Positions 45,715-55,877 of a DNA stretch of 64,000 nt are shown here, in pieces; within the stretch, counting starts at the first letter, position 1; each line of letters opens with the position of its first letter. This DNA comes from Deltaproteobacteria bacterium. Its GTDB lineage: Bacteria; Myxococcota_C; UBA6777. The translations under genes were made by a program, and so were the position numbers. The notes beneath the pieces were generated by a model that saw nothing but the letters and a program-made list of their open reading frames with translations, was not told where the DNA came from and ran no database searches. Where the stretch lies: the NCBI GenBank assembly GCA_006226375.1, contig SBHC01000004.1, forward strand, positions 1 through 64,000, given 5' to 3'.

Positions 45715-47007
45715 TCAAAAACTATAACGAAGCCATCCGAAGATGACGACCCGAGGGGACAACGCAATGCCTTCCGATGGATACCCGGCGAGCGTTGCGG
45801 AAACTGCGTCTGGTAGCTTAAGTCTACCAATGTTAAATTCAGAACCTTCCGGACCTACAAAGAAATAAGAACCCACTGTCAGGGAAAAGTTATCGAGGAA
45901 TGTGTACGCGATGGTTGCTCCCAACATGGCGGATGGATCGAGGATGTTCATCAGCACCAGGGTGGAGACGCTCAATTCTTCGAGGATCGACAACCTCGCG
46001 TTGAACAGCAGGTAGTGTGCGCCCAAGAATCCACCGCTGGAGATCCCAATACCTGTCACGCTGGCTCCCTGGCTGGGGTTGGTGAACTGGCTGGCGAGGG
46101 CGTTGAGACCGGCCTCCGTGTTGAAGGGATACTTCGACGAGTCCGTGATACCTGCGTAGTTGTAGTAGTATTGTAGAGAGAAGTACAAACTCTCCAGCAC
46201 CTTGAACGAGTAGTCGATCCCCACAGCAACGGCACCTGAGATCCACATGTCTTCGGGCTTTTCGGCTTCGTACGGAACATACAACGCCGCGTCCACCCAG
46301 AATCCTACCTCCAGGTTGCCTTTGAGATCGGTCCCAAAGGTCATGCGCTTGTTGGCGCCGTCGTACAGCACCGTAGCTGCTACCTGTGTCGTTCCAAAGG
46401 TGTGCTTCCATCGGAGGTAAGACAGCGCTGCCTGGAAGTCGCGTGAGGCTACAACACCGGCTCGAAAGCCTCCTGTGTTGGAGTAGGGAACATACGCGTT
46501 GATGCCCCATACACCCGGAATCTCCGCGTTGGGATCGGTTGCATCTTGGGGGTTGAACGGAGCCGTCAGCTGCCAAAGTTGTGCGGTTCCCCACTGCACG
46601 GCTTGCAAACCGAGGCGGAAGTCTACGTACTTGGTCCGCAAATCAAAGTACATCCGCTGCAACACAAGGATGTCGTCGATCTTGGTAATCTGACGATCCA
46701 ACTTAAAGTGGGTGGTCGTCAGGTTGGCCGTGACACGCACCCGGACCTTTCGACCAAACGGGATCTTAAAGCTCGGCACCACCCGGTTGATCAAGATGTG
46801 AGAGTCACACAACGATTTGACCAGAGCTTGCAACACCTCCGGCTGCTCCTCGTTGCAAATGTTACCCAGGTCAAGGCCATACAAGTACGAATACCGCGAC
46901 TCCGCGTACCCACGAAACTTTAATTTGGCCGCTTCCACCTGTCCGATGCTGCCCCACAACAAGCAGACCAGCAACACTCCTAATTCAAACCGCAGTGTTC
47001 GTCGCAT
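45715..47007 (-). CDS. Outer-membrane beta-barrel protein of the ABC cluster
   Basis: About 430 residues. I chose the ATG at 47007 for a clean signal peptide (MRRTLRFELGVLLVCLLWG); an ATG at 47025 is possible. The mature part (LKFRGYAESRYSYLYGLD, then alternating beta-strand pattern) ends in WLRYSF, with the terminal Phe typical of barrel assembly. It resembles the DUF1302-like outer-membrane proteins found beside LolA-like and FtsX genes. Placed 99 bp upstream of the ATPase gene, so it may share its transcript. The cargo is unknown. Confidence 0.78.
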   Translation of the reverse strand: MRRTLRFELGVLLVCLLWGSIGQVEAAKLKFRGYAESRYSYLYGLDLGNICNEEQPEVLQALVKSLCDSHILINRVVPSFKIPFGRKVRVRVTANLTTTHFKLDRQITKIDDILVLQRMYFDLRTKYVDFRLGLQAVQWGTAQLWQLTAPFNPQDATDPNAEIPGVWGINAYVPYSNTGGFRAGVVASRDFQAALSYLRWKHTFGTTQVAATVLYDGANKRMTFGTDLKGNLEVGFWVDAALYVPYEAEKPEDMWISGAVAVGIDYSFKVLESLYFSLQYYYNYAGITDSSKYPFNTEAGLNALASQFTNPSQGASVTGIGISSGGFLGAHYLLFNARLSILEELSVSTLVLMNILDPSAMLGATIAYTFLDNFSLTVGSYFFVGPEGSEFNIGRLKLPDAVSATLAGYPSEGIALSPRVVIFGWLRYSF

Positions 47008-47276
47008 GGTTTCACGCACTTCCATCCTTCTTAGGTAAGTGTGTTCTCTCTTCACTTTGTGACCCGTAGAACCCAAAGAAGATGGAAGGTCACTGCCTTC
47101 ACTTTATCTTCTCTTTTGTTTCAGCTTGTTTACCGTTCTGCTTGTAGAGCTTCTGATCCAGTGTAAGAGATCTTGTCTTCCTTCGCTTGACCCATCTCAT
47201 GTACGTCGAAGTTTTTTTGGTATACAAGTTTACAAAACAAACCAGAGGGACAAAAAAACGGATGCTTTCTGAAACG

Positions 47277-47594
47277 CTATGCGGTGTCTCGGGCCTGCGC
47301 GATGATGTCTTCCAACACAGAGAGATACGCCGAAAAATCGCGCTCACCCAAAGACGTGGCAAAGTAGGTGGTTCGAGGTGTTTTCCCCACGAAGTCCTTG
47401 GTGATTTCAACGTATCCAGCTTCTTCAAGCTTGGACACATGGACCGAGAGGTTGCCCTTGGTCAGCTTAAGAACCTTACGCAGCTCATTGAATTCGACAC
47501 CCTCCGGTCGTGAAACCAGCACCGTCATGATGCCGAGTCGTACGCGTTCATGGAAGATCTTTGAGAGCGCAAAGACCTTGGTCGGGTCGCTCAT
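47277..47594 (-). CDS. Winged-helix transcriptional regulator
   Basis: 105 residues from the ATG at 47594, which overlaps the upstream stop codon (ATGA). The helix-turn-helix (VEFNELRKVLKLTKGNLSVHV) and wing (AGYVEITKDFVGKTPRTTY) fit the wHTH_34/MarR-like family of short regulators. Translationally coupled to the membrane gene upstream. It could control the adjacent ABC operon. Confidence 0.87.
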   Translation of the reverse strand: MSDPTKVFALSKIFHERVRLGIMTVLVSRPEGVEFNELRKVLKLTKGNLSVHVSKLEEAGYVEITKDFVGKTPRTTYFATSLGERDFSAYLSVLEDIIAQARDTA

Positions 47595-48271
47595 GAGGCT
47601 GACTCTGTCTTTGGGTTCAAACGAACGGTCGTGAAGCCGAAGCCTATGCATATAATGAAGAACAACGCTCCAGCTTTGTAGAACGGATACGCCGGGTACA
47701 TGAACATGGAGGCGCCGCCAGCCACCAGGGAAATCACACCCACCCAGGTCAGCTCAGGGAGCGGAAACGCCAAGGGAATCAGGATCACAATGGCCCCAGA
47801 GCAAATCGCAATAAGGCCGGGTATCTGGTATGCCTGACCGGAATGCACAAAGACAGCGATCAAAATACCAAGGACTGACATCACCGCGACTACGATGCGG
47901 ATGTAGCCATCCACCCACAACACCCGTCGAATCACCTCACTGTAGGAGTAACCTCGTGCTTGCGATGCTTTCCGGTAGATCATGTTCTTTGCGATGCCCG
48001 AAAGGACTACAAAAGTAAGGCTCGCTACCCACACAAACGTTCGCTTGGGCATCCCAAACAAATGGGTCGTTGAGGCATCAAACCAACGCTGCATCAGGAC
48101 ACCGTAACCCAAGAGTATCGGAGCCATCGCAAAGGAAAAGATGCGCATCGGCCCGATCATCTCACGTATCGGATGACTCATGCGCAGCTTGCCCAGCGTA
48201 TCGCGAACTTGACGCACATCCTCCAGCGCGGCTTGAAGCTCTTCCGGAAGGGGGGATGGCTGCGGTGTCAT
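47591..48271 (-). CDS. Six-TM membrane protein of unknown function
   Basis: 226 residues from the ATG at 48271 (GGGAGA upstream). An N-terminal helical part (ELQAALEDVRQVRDTLGKL) is followed by about six TM segments. Its stop overlaps the start of the winged-helix regulator by 4 bp. Membrane proteins coupled to short wHTH regulators are common; this may act with it as a sensor. No named family recognised. Confidence 0.75.
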   Translation of the reverse strand: MTPQPSPLPEELQAALEDVRQVRDTLGKLRMSHPIREMIGPMRIFSFAMAPILLGYGVLMQRWFDASTTHLFGMPKRTFVWVASLTFVVLSGIAKNMIYRKASQARGYSYSEVIRRVLWVDGYIRIVVAVMSVLGILIAVFVHSGQAYQIPGLIAICSGAIVILIPLAFPLPELTWVGVISLVAGGASMFMYPAYPFYKAGALFFIICIGFGFTTVRLNPKTESAS

Positions 48272-48385
48272 TCTTTGTTCTCCCAAAGTGGTTTGTCTTG
48301 TAAACTAGGTTTGCAGTATAAACTTCTGTTGTCGGAGTGTCAACTGTATCTGCTGTGGGAGGCCAAAAGTGTTTGTTTTGTATGG

Positions 48386-50047
48386 TTAACTTTGTTCGCC
48401 GTTGTGGTCTTTGGAGGAAAAGTATGGGGAGAGGGGGGGTGTGGTGTGGATGGTGAAGGTGCTGCCTTGGTGGAGTTGGCTTGTGGCGGTGAGGTGGTAG
48501 CCGAGAGTTTGGCAGAGAGAGCGGGAAATCGCGAGGCCAAGCCCGGTTCCACCGTGTTTGCGGTTGGCTCCACTGTCAACCTGGGAGAAAGCCTGGAAGA
48601 TGGTTTGAAGGTGGGATGTCGGAATGCCAATGCCTGTATCGGAAACGGAGATATGATGGAGGCTATCAGTATGGGGTTGGAGTTCCAGATGAACTGTGAT
48701 GCGGCCTTGGTCGGTGAATTTGATGGCGTTGCCGATGAGGTTGGTGAGGATCTGCTTCAGTTTGCTCCGATCGCTGTGGATTTCGATGCGAGGGAGGGGA
48801 GAATCGAGCACCAGCTCAATCGGCCGACCGGAAATTTGGGGTTCAAAGAGTTGGAAGAGTTCGTTGATCAGCCCACAAACATTGACAGGTTGTAGACAGA
48901 CTTCACTGTGGCCGGCTTCGACCTTGGACAAATCCAGGATCTGATTGATCAGCTCGAGCAGGTGTTTGCCATTGTTAAGGATGCGGTCGAGGTAGGAAAG
49001 TTCTGTGTCGGAGAGGTGGCCGTCTTGGTTCACCATGAGGAGGTTGGAGAAGCCAATCACAGAATTGAGCGGTGTGCGCAGCTCGTGGCTCATATTGGCG
49101 AGAAACTCTGACTTGGTTTGGCTGGCTTGTTCAGCAACCTCCTTGGCATAGGATAGCTCCATCATCTGGCGCTTGTTGTCTGTGACGTCACGGGCGACCG
49201 CGTAGAGTTTGTGGGTTTTGGGAAGGGGACGAAACGACCACAAGATCCACCGGTACGAGCCGTCTTTGTGTTGGTACCGGTTCTCAAAGCAGAGCGTTGT
49301 CTCTTTTTGGGAGAGTTCGTGGATGTGATGGGCGGTGGAGTCTCGATCTTCGGGGTGGACATGCCGAAAGAATGATTCATGCGCAAGCTCGTGTGTGGAC
49401 CATCCCAATGTGTTCTCAAACGCGGGGTTAAGGCGAACAAAGTTTCCGTTTCGGTCGAGGATACAGAACAAATCGATCGACAAATGAAAGAACTGGTTGA
49501 GTTCAGCTTCTTTGGCTTCTTGCAGTTGTTTTTGTTTGCCTATTTCCTTCTGCAAGGCTTGGATATCTGCGAGGCGAAGCTCTGTCTCTGCGATCGCTGC
49601 GAGATCTTGTAGGGCTTGGTGTTCGTGAGGTTTGAGTTCACGCGGTTTGGAGTCAATCGCGCACAGCGTTCCCACACGGCTACCGTCGGAAGCGTGCAGG
49701 GGTTGTCCCGCGTAAAACCGGATCCGTGGCTCCTGACGAACCAGGGGGTTGTCTGCAAACCTCTTGTCTTGTTCGGCGTTGTTGACCACGAACAGGTCGT
49801 CGAAGTGAATGGCGTGAGCGCAAAAGGACACATCACGTGAGGTCTCTTCGACGGCAAGGCCAACCTTGGACTTAAACCACTGGCGCTCCGAGTCTACCAG
49901 ACTGATCAACGCAATGGGAACGTTGAGCAGTGTGGCAACTAGGCGTGTGAGTCGGTCGAACCGCTCCTCTGGTGGCGTGTCCAAGATGCCCAGAGCATGT
50001 AGTGCTTGTATTCTCTGGAGTTCATCTTGGGGGATGGCTGGCTTCAT
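48386..50047 (-). CDS. GAF-PAS sensor histidine kinase
   Basis: 553 residues, no TM. GAF domain (about 1-160: [34 protein letters not shown]); PAS (about 190-310: [33 protein letters not shown]); HisKA with [19 protein letters not shown] (phospho-acceptor His); HATPase_c with [18 protein letters not shown] and [10 protein letters not shown]. The start overlaps the stop of the response regulator gene by 4 bp (ATGA), so the two are a coupled pair. The signal sensed is unknown. Confidence 0.93.
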   Translation of the reverse strand: MKPAIPQDELQRIQALHALGILDTPPEERFDRLTRLVATLLNVPIALISLVDSERQWFKSKVGLAVEETSRDVSFCAHAIHFDDLFVVNNAEQDKRFADNPLVRQEPRIRFYAGQPLHASDGSRVGTLCAIDSKPRELKPHEHQALQDLAAIAETELRLADIQALQKEIGKQKQLQEAKEAELNQFFHLSIDLFCILDRNGNFVRLNPAFENTLGWSTHELAHESFFRHVHPEDRDSTAHHIHELSQKETTLCFENRYQHKDGSYRWILWSFRPLPKTHKLYAVARDVTDNKRQMMELSYAKEVAEQASQTKSEFLANMSHELRTPLNSVIGFSNLLMVNQDGHLSDTELSYLDRILNNGKHLLELINQILDLSKVEAGHSEVCLQPVNVCGLINELFQLFEPQISGRPIELVLDSPLPRIEIHSDRSKLKQILTNLIGNAIKFTDQGRITVHLELQPHTDSLHHISVSDTGIGIPTSHLQTIFQAFSQVDSGANRKHGGTGLGLAISRSLCQTLGYHLTATSQLHQGSTFTIHTTPPLSPYFSSKDHNGEQS

Positions 50048-50427
50048 GGTGAGGCCGTTCTTCCTTTCTGGAGGAGAGCCTGAATCATTTCGATCAATGT
50101 GCCAAAATCTGGAATGGGTTTGGGGCAGTACCCATCAAAACCCATCGCAAGGTACTTTTCCCGGTCGCCTACCATGGCATGCGCCGTTAAGGCAATGACT
50201 GGGGTTGTGGCTCCATGGGTCTGCTTGCGAAAGTGACGCAACGCCTCCATGCCATCCATATCAGGCATGGAGATGTCCATGAGAACCAGATCGGGAGGGT
50301 ACTTTGTGAAGTCTTCCAGCGCATGGGTGCTCCGTTCATACACATTGACATCAAATGTCCCCTTGAGAATCGCCTGTATTAACACACGGCTATCCTCATT
50401 GTCTTCGACTAATGCGATACATTTCAT
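50044..50427 (-). CDS. Single-domain response regulator (CheY-like)
   Basis: 127 residues from the ATG at 50427 (GGAG 7 nt upstream). Receiver motifs VEDNEDSRVLI, DLVLMDISMPDMDG (phospho-Asp about residue 54) and ALTAHAM with the Lys in CPKPI. No output domain, so it acts through protein contacts. It is the first gene of the two-gene operon with the GAF-PAS kinase. Confidence 0.93.
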   Translation of the reverse strand: MKCIALVEDNEDSRVLIQAILKGTFDVNVYERSTHALEDFTKYPPDLVLMDISMPDMDGMEALRHFRKQTHGATTPVIALTAHAMVGDREKYLAMGFDGYCPKPIPDFGTLIEMIQALLQKGRTASP

Positions 50428-50660
50428 TCGAAACTCCGGACCCGTTTGGTTTCGAAGGTAGATGGAAGGAATACCTTCCAAACCCCTGTTTGTCCCTCTG
50501 TTTTCTTACTCTCGGTTGCAAGAAAGGGAGGCCCTGCTCTTCGCAGACAGCCTGCCCCCATGATAGCATATTTCCCAACGACTCCAAACCTTTCCGTGCA
50601 ACACCTGTTTCCTTGGTTGAGAGATTCTTTTTTGTTTCCTTTTTTGTGGAGTGAGTTATT

Positions 50661-52091
50661 GTGCTTCCTTTCTTCAAAAAATCTTCCTATCGCATCTTTG
50701 CTACCAATCTTGCATTGTGTGTGGGGTTGTTTGTGCTCTTCGGTGTGGGTTTCTGCTCTATGGCTCAGGCTCATGTGCGCCTACCGTCTGTGTTCTCGGA
50801 TCGTATGGTGCTTCAACGCCACCAGCCCGTTCCCGTGTGGGGATGGGCACACCCAGGTGAACGGGTTACAGTAAAGATGGGGTTGCAGAGCGTCCACACC
50901 ATTGCGAATTCGCGCGGTCGTTGGCGAGTTACGCTGGCTCCGTTCCGGGGTGGGGCGTCGTACACGTTGACGGTTTCAGGTCATCGACGGATTGTCTTGC
51001 GCGATGTTGTGGTGGGGGAAGTGTGGCTGTGCAGCGGTCAATCCAACATGCAGTGGCCTCTTCGAATGACGTACAAAGGCGCTGCTGCGATCGCCAAGTC
51101 GAACAACACCATGCTTCGGCTTATGCGTGTTCCTGTCAGTCGCACACGCGGACCGCAAGGACAATGGCGAGGAACATGGCAGTACGCCCAGCCTGTGTCC
51201 ACCCGGTACTTCTCTGCGGCATGCTACCATGCTGGTTTGCGGCTGCAGAAAAAGCTGGGCGTGCCTGTGGGGTTGCTCCAATCTGGAGTGGGAGGGACAC
51301 GCGTGGAAGCCTGGACGCCGCTTGTTGCGCTCAAAGCCAACCCTCGTTTGCGGTGGGTCTTGCAAGGGTTCCAGCGGCCTAGCTTTAACAGTCCTTCCGT
51401 TCTTTTCAACTCGATGATCGCACCTCTGGTGCCGTTCGCGGTCCGGGGTGTGTTTTGGTACCAGGGGGAATCCAACTTGGCCTGGGCTGAACAATACCAG
51501 ACCGCTTTTTCGACGATGATTCGAGCCTGGCGAAGACAATGGAAGCAGAAGAAGCTGCCCTTTGTGTTTGTTCAGATCGCGCCGTTTCGTTACGGGGGAA
51601 TGGCCCCTGATCGCTACAACAAGCTGTGTGAGGCGCAGGTTGCTGTTTGGAAGAATGTTCCGAACACTGCCATGGTGAGCACCCACGACATTGGGGACTT
51701 GCGTGACATTCACCCTCGCAACAAGTCGGAGGTCGGGCGGCGCTTGTTTCTGGCCGCGATGAATCGGGTGTACAACGACAAGAAAGCGGTGTTCTCTGGT
51801 CCTATCTACCAATCCATGACTCGCAAAGGCAAGCGCCTCTTGCTGCGCTTTTCACACACACACGGTGGGTTGGTGATCCGCGGAAAGCAGCTCAAGCACA
51901 TGCAAGTCGCGGGACCCAACCGCGTGTTTGTTCCTGCCAAAGCACGGATCGTAGGAGCGTCGTTGGAGGTGTGGTCTCCCAAAGTGCCTCGGCCTGTTGC
52001 GGCTCGGTTGGCCTGGCGCGATGATGCCATCCACAATCTGTTCAACGGTGCAGGCTTTCCAGCGTCAACATTCCGGACGGACCGCTGGTAG
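50661..52091 (+). CDS. Sialate O-acetylesterase (SASA-family) secreted esterase
   Basis: 476 residues. Signal peptide (about 1-35: NLALCVGLFVLFGVGFCSMA) then LPSVFSDRMVLQRHQPVPVWGWA, an N-terminal beta-domain typical of bacterial SASA enzymes, and the GDSL-like nucleophile site CSGQSNMQWPL (about residue 113). FWYQGESN and DIGDLRDIHP hold the other catalytic residues. SASA enzymes remove O-acetyl groups from sialic acids or plant/algal polysaccharides. A second, diverged SASA-type protein is encoded at 56917. Confidence 0.9.
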   Translation: MLPFFKKSSYRIFATNLALCVGLFVLFGVGFCSMAQAHVRLPSVFSDRMVLQRHQPVPVWGWAHPGERVTVKMGLQSVHTIANSRGRWRVTLAPFRGGASYTLTVSGHRRIVLRDVVVGEVWLCSGQSNMQWPLRMTYKGAAAIAKSNNTMLRLMRVPVSRTRGPQGQWRGTWQYAQPVSTRYFSAACYHAGLRLQKKLGVPVGLLQSGVGGTRVEAWTPLVALKANPRLRWVLQGFQRPSFNSPSVLFNSMIAPLVPFAVRGVFWYQGESNLAWAEQYQTAFSTMIRAWRRQWKQKKLPFVFVQIAPFRYGGMAPDRYNKLCEAQVAVWKNVPNTAMVSTHDIGDLRDIHPRNKSEVGRRLFLAAMNRVYNDKKAVFSGPIYQSMTRKGKRLLLRFSHTHGGLVIRGKQLKHMQVAGPNRVFVPAKARIVGASLEVWSPKVPRPVAARLAWRDDAIHNLFNGAGFPASTFRTDRW

Positions 52092-52357
52092 AACAATACG
52101 TCAATGCGTGGCAGGCTTGCGCTGCTTGCCTTCTCGGTCATTTTTCTCTATGTTGCTTCGCTGCAAGGAGACGAAAGTTGTAATGCTCTCGTCCTTGCTC
52201 ACGAACATGTGAATGCGTTCATTGTGCAGCACTCGTTGTTGTTTGATACAGAACGAACGCTGAACTCTGGCTTTGGAATAGGAAGCCAGCCGTCATGGTT
52301 TGGGGGAAGTCCCAACAACGGGAAAACAGCGTTCAGGCCTCGCAAAGGAGAAAAAAG

Positions 52358-52924
52358 ATGTTTCGACGTATGGGTATGATGGTGTTGGCAATGGTGGTGG
52401 CTCCAGGTCTGGTGCTGGCTCATGGTGGTCACGACCACGGAACCAATAAAAAGGCTCCTTGGGCACCCCGCGCAGATGCAACTGGAACGTACGGTACCAA
52501 GAGCAAAGCTTCGGTCACTCCTGTGACTCTGAAGAAGTTGTTCAAAGCAACAGACAAATACAAAGGCAAGTTGATCCGCGTGGAAGGCGTGATCAAGACC
52601 GTTTGTAAGGTCAAAGGTTGCTGGATGATGATCAAGCAAGGCAAGCGCAAGATGCGTGTCCGCTTCAAGGGATACAAGTTCTTCATGCCGACCAACAGCG
52701 AAGGCTACAAGGCGGTTGCTTATGGCTACGCTCGCAAGGCCATCATTCCTGTCCGGGTGCTTCGTCACTACGCCATGGACCGCGGTGATGTGGAAGGTGC
52801 AAAGAAGATCACCAAGCCCAAAGTGACCGTTGCTTTCACCGCAAGCTGGGTGGAGCTGTCCAAGGTCAAGAAGGCTGCTAAGAAAGCTGCCAAGAAAGCT
52901 GCCAAGCCCGCGACCCGCAAGTAA
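52358..52924 (+). CDS. DUF4920-like secreted protein
   Basis: 188 residues from the ATG at 52358 (AAGGAG upstream). Signal peptide to about residue 21, then HGGHDHG (possible metal ligands). The core (YKGKLIRVEGVIKTVCKVKGCWMMI) matches the DUF4920 pattern with a conserved CxxxGCW pair. The C-terminus is a Lys/Ala repeat (KKAAKKAAKKAAK). The function of the family is unknown; a metal-related periplasmic role is only a guess from the His/Cys motifs. Confidence 0.8.
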   Translation: MFRRMGMMVLAMVVAPGLVLAHGGHDHGTNKKAPWAPRADATGTYGTKSKASVTPVTLKKLFKATDKYKGKLIRVEGVIKTVCKVKGCWMMIKQGKRKMRVRFKGYKFFMPTNSEGYKAVAYGYARKAIIPVRVLRHYAMDRGDVEGAKKITKPKVTVAFTASWVELSKVKKAAKKAAKKAAKPATRK

Positions 52925-53053
52925 TCTGCTCCTTGAACACTCCCTCTCTTCTCGCCAAAGCAAACCTCATCCCTTCGTTGGGGTTGCAAACCTTTCAGAC
53001 ATCTCTTTCCACCGTTACCTTCGTTCCAACGCAACCACACGTTTAACGACAAA

Positions 53054-53080
53054 ACCCCAAGCTCACGAAGAGCTTGGGGT
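53054..53080. terminator. Bidirectional rho-independent-type terminator
   Basis: Perfect 11-bp stem ACCCCAAGCTC / GAGCTTGGGGT with loop ACGAA, between the convergent DUF4920-like gene and ssb. The minus-strand reading is followed by four T; the plus side has a weak T-tract. Confidence 0.75.
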
Positions 53081-53110
53081 CTTGTTGAAGTGTAGGAGAG
53101 TATCCCTGAT

Positions 53111-53704
53111 TTAGAACGGGATATCTTCGTCATCGGGGGGAGGAGGCATGGGGGAGGAGTAGTTTCCACCGCCGCCGCCGCCGTTTCCGCCGCCACCGCC
53201 GTAGCTTCCGCCGCCACCGCCGTAGCTTCCACCACCGCCGCCGCCGTAGCTTCCGCCACCGCCGCCGCCGTAGCTTCCGCCACCACCGCCACCACCACCA
53301 CCACGGTTTTGGTTAGGTGGGTTGTTGGAAGCGTAGCCGTAGTCGTTGTTGCCGTAGTTCACGTCACCACCTCGGCTGTCGAGGAACTGGACGGTTTGGG
53401 CAACAATGTCGGTGTATCGGATGGTTTGTCCATCGCGTTCTTGGTTGCGGTAGTTGAGGCGTCCTTCAAGATAGACTTTGCGGCCACGTCCGAGGTGACG
53501 GGCGCAAATCTCAGCCAGCTTGCCCCACACTGTAACGCGGTGCCACTGGGTGCGTTCTTGACGCTGTCCGCTGCCGTCGGTCCAACTTTCATTGGTTGCA
53601 ACGCTGAAGTTGGCGACGGTTCGACCATTCACCTCGCGTGTCTCTGGGTCGCTGCCCAGATTCCCAACCAAGATTACTTTGTTTACACTGTTACGATCGT
53701 TCAT
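53111..53704 (-). CDS. ssb: Single-stranded DNA-binding protein
   Basis: 197 residues from the ATG at 53704. The OB fold (VNKVILVGNLGSDPETREVNG, TQWHRVTVWGKLAE, LGRGRKVYLEGRLNYR) spans about residues 1-110. The C-terminal linker is an unusually long run of SYGGGGG repeats, then the conserved acidic tip DDEDIPF that recruits partner proteins. The Gly-rich linker DNA is a GC-rich repeat that could vary in length. Ends about 30 bp from the terminator. Confidence 0.97.
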   Translation of the reverse strand: MNDRNSVNKVILVGNLGSDPETREVNGRTVANFSVATNESWTDGSGQRQERTQWHRVTVWGKLAEICARHLGRGRKVYLEGRLNYRNQERDGQTIRYTDIVAQTVQFLDSRGGDVNYGNNDYGYASNNPPNQNRGGGGGGGGGSYGGGGGGSYGGGGGGSYGGGGGSYGGGGGNGGGGGGNYSSPMPPPPDDEDIPF

Positions 53705-53979
53705 AATTCGGCTATCCTCTGCTTGGTTTGGATCAAGAGGTGCAGCATTATACTGTGTCGCACCATGTTGTCTATAGGTAGCTGGCGTTCTACCTGCCAA
53801 CACCAACACTCTATCTGGAGTTTCTGTCAGATCGTGTCAGACGTTGCATGACCTCCTGGAAAAATTCAAAAGGAGACCTTGGGTAGAGAGCCTCCTTGCT
53901 TTCTGTCCTGGTTTTTTCTTTTGCGCAACAAAAATCGTACAACCGTTGAAAACCATTGAGGTTTGAGTTGGCGTTCGAT

Positions 53980-55773
53980 TCACTGGGGGCGTTCGACCAG
54001 AAACAGATGAAGGAAGCGTTCGTCGGGGACCTGGTGGAGGGGTAGATAGGAAGCCTCTTCGCGAAGTTCATCCCAGATCTTGCGCAGGATCTCTTGCAGT
54101 CGAGGGGTCTCCGATGCCAACGTATCAGGTCGTTGCAACAGGAGATCTTCAATGCGCTGTTGGAGCGCAGGATTTAAAGTATGGGGTGGAGTTTCTTCCT
54201 CTTGGAAGATGGTTTGGAGGAAGGTGAGAACTTCTCGTCCCTGCAGTGGCTTGAGTTCAAACGTATCGTGCAACACAAACTGGGCCAACGCTGTGAGGAA
54301 GAGGTGCGAGAAGTGGATGTCCTCGCGGTGGAGAGGAGACGATAGGCTGTCGTCAGCGACAAGTTGAACCAGGGCGCTGTGATTAAAGCCAAAGTCTTGG
54401 AAGAACAGGTCCGCCAACAACTCCATGGTTTTCAGCGCTTCTTCCGTGATCTGAATCTCTTGCAGCGAGCGGAAGGGTCGCATCGTACGTTGCTTTGGAT
54501 GCTGGAGTGCGGTCACAAAGCGGGGTTTGAGCTGCCGAAGTTCTTGCAACACAGTGACGTAGGGTTCGCCAAGGAGCGAGAGGGGTGCCTCCTTTAACAA
54601 GGTAAAGCGTTCGTCTCGGGCCAGCTTGTTGGCTTTGCGGCGCAAACGAGCAAGCTCCGAGAAGCCTTTGCGGAAGACCCACTCCACGTGGTGTTGCTGC
54701 AGGAGTTGGGAAGCCATGTCGCTCTCGTTGCCTTCCAACAACACTTCCAGGCCGAGATCCAGGGTTCGCAATACGCTGCGCATGCTGTTTTCGGCCGCCC
54801 GTTGCTGGCTGGTGTCGATCTGGTCCGCTGCCAACACCTTGTTGTTCAAGTAGATCAACTCGGCTTGGATGCGCTGTTGGGTGGTGGGCGAGTCGATGCG
54901 TTGCACTGCCTGGTGGAACAGGCCAGAGCCCTTGGGTGTCGCAAAAATGGGCAAGGCGCTGGAGTCCACATCTTCGGGAATCGGCGGCAGCGGCTTGGCC
55001 TTGGGAGGAAGCGGCTGGTAGATGCCAATGGCGTCAAAGTAGTCGAAGAAGCCCAGCTCTTCCACTCGGGCTTTGCGGAACTGGTACGCGCGCTCTTCCA
55101 GGTCGCTGTCGAGGCTGTTGAGCATGGTCTCAAACAGGCGATGGTTAAACTCATACCCGTACTGCAGGAAGAGGTTGACAGCGGCCATCAACATCGGACT
55201 CTGTGGATCTTCGGCAGGGTAGGGTATCTCGACGATGTAGTTTCGGTCCGGGGTCATGATCAGCTGACCAGGTGTGTCAATGATTGGCTCGTCTTCGTCT
55301 TCTTTGCGCTTGTAGATCTTAAGGACCTGCTTGAAGTACAGCACAAACACATCGGGATCGAGGGCCGCGAGCACGTTCTCAGCAGCGTCGATTTCGCCAG
55401 CCACGAGGAGCTGCATCCAGTCGAAGATCTCGTCGTGTTGGACCTTGTCCTTCTTCCAGATCTCAAGATCAAGGGCCGAACGAAGCTGTTCTTTCGTGGC
55501 CAACTCAATCACTTCAGCTCCATCAACGATGCCAATCTCTTTCAGCGTGTAGAGAAGCTCCTGAGGAGGCATACTCTGGACCAGTTGACGTGGAGAAGGA
55601 GAGTCCAGGATGGTGCGGAGTTTCTCCGTGCTGCGCATCTTGGACAGCCGCGTGCGAAGCTGAAACAAATCGTTGGGATCGGCGGGTGGTTCTGGCGTAA
55701 CCTTGGTCAATTCGGTGGACGTTTGGTTGTCGCGATCTTGTGGGGGGGCGCCTACAGAGTATTCGTCTGCCAT
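53980..55773 (-). CDS. DUF6178-like protein
   Basis: 597 residues, soluble, mostly helical. Segments such as LRTILDSPSPRQLVQSMPPQE, TKEQLRSALDLEIWKKDKV, VFVLYFKQVLKIYKRKEDED and the later YQFRKARVEELGFFDYFDAIGIYQP recall DUF6178, known to me from deltaproteobacteria. Function unknown. It is upstream of ssb but separated by about 275 bp. Gap 53705-53979 holds no gene that I can support. Confidence 0.7.
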   Translation of the reverse strand: MADEYSVGAPPQDRDNQTSTELTKVTPEPPADPNDLFQLRTRLSKMRSTEKLRTILDSPSPRQLVQSMPPQELLYTLKEIGIVDGAEVIELATKEQLRSALDLEIWKKDKVQHDEIFDWMQLLVAGEIDAAENVLAALDPDVFVLYFKQVLKIYKRKEDEDEPIIDTPGQLIMTPDRNYIVEIPYPAEDPQSPMLMAAVNLFLQYGYEFNHRLFETMLNSLDSDLEERAYQFRKARVEELGFFDYFDAIGIYQPLPPKAKPLPPIPEDVDSSALPIFATPKGSGLFHQAVQRIDSPTTQQRIQAELIYLNNKVLAADQIDTSQQRAAENSMRSVLRTLDLGLEVLLEGNESDMASQLLQQHHVEWVFRKGFSELARLRRKANKLARDERFTLLKEAPLSLLGEPYVTVLQELRQLKPRFVTALQHPKQRTMRPFRSLQEIQITEEALKTMELLADLFFQDFGFNHSALVQLVADDSLSSPLHREDIHFSHLFLTALAQFVLHDTFELKPLQGREVLTFLQTIFQEEETPPHTLNPALQQRIEDLLLQRPDTLASETPRLQEILRKIWDELREEASYLPLHQVPDERFLHLFLVERPQ

Positions 55774-55877
55774 GCGTACAATTCCTCATCGAAAAAAGAA
55801 AAACAGGGGAAGGTTTGGCTCCCCCTGCAACAGTGTGGGTGGTGATTCGAAAGAACAGATGTTTCTTGTCCAGCGTG

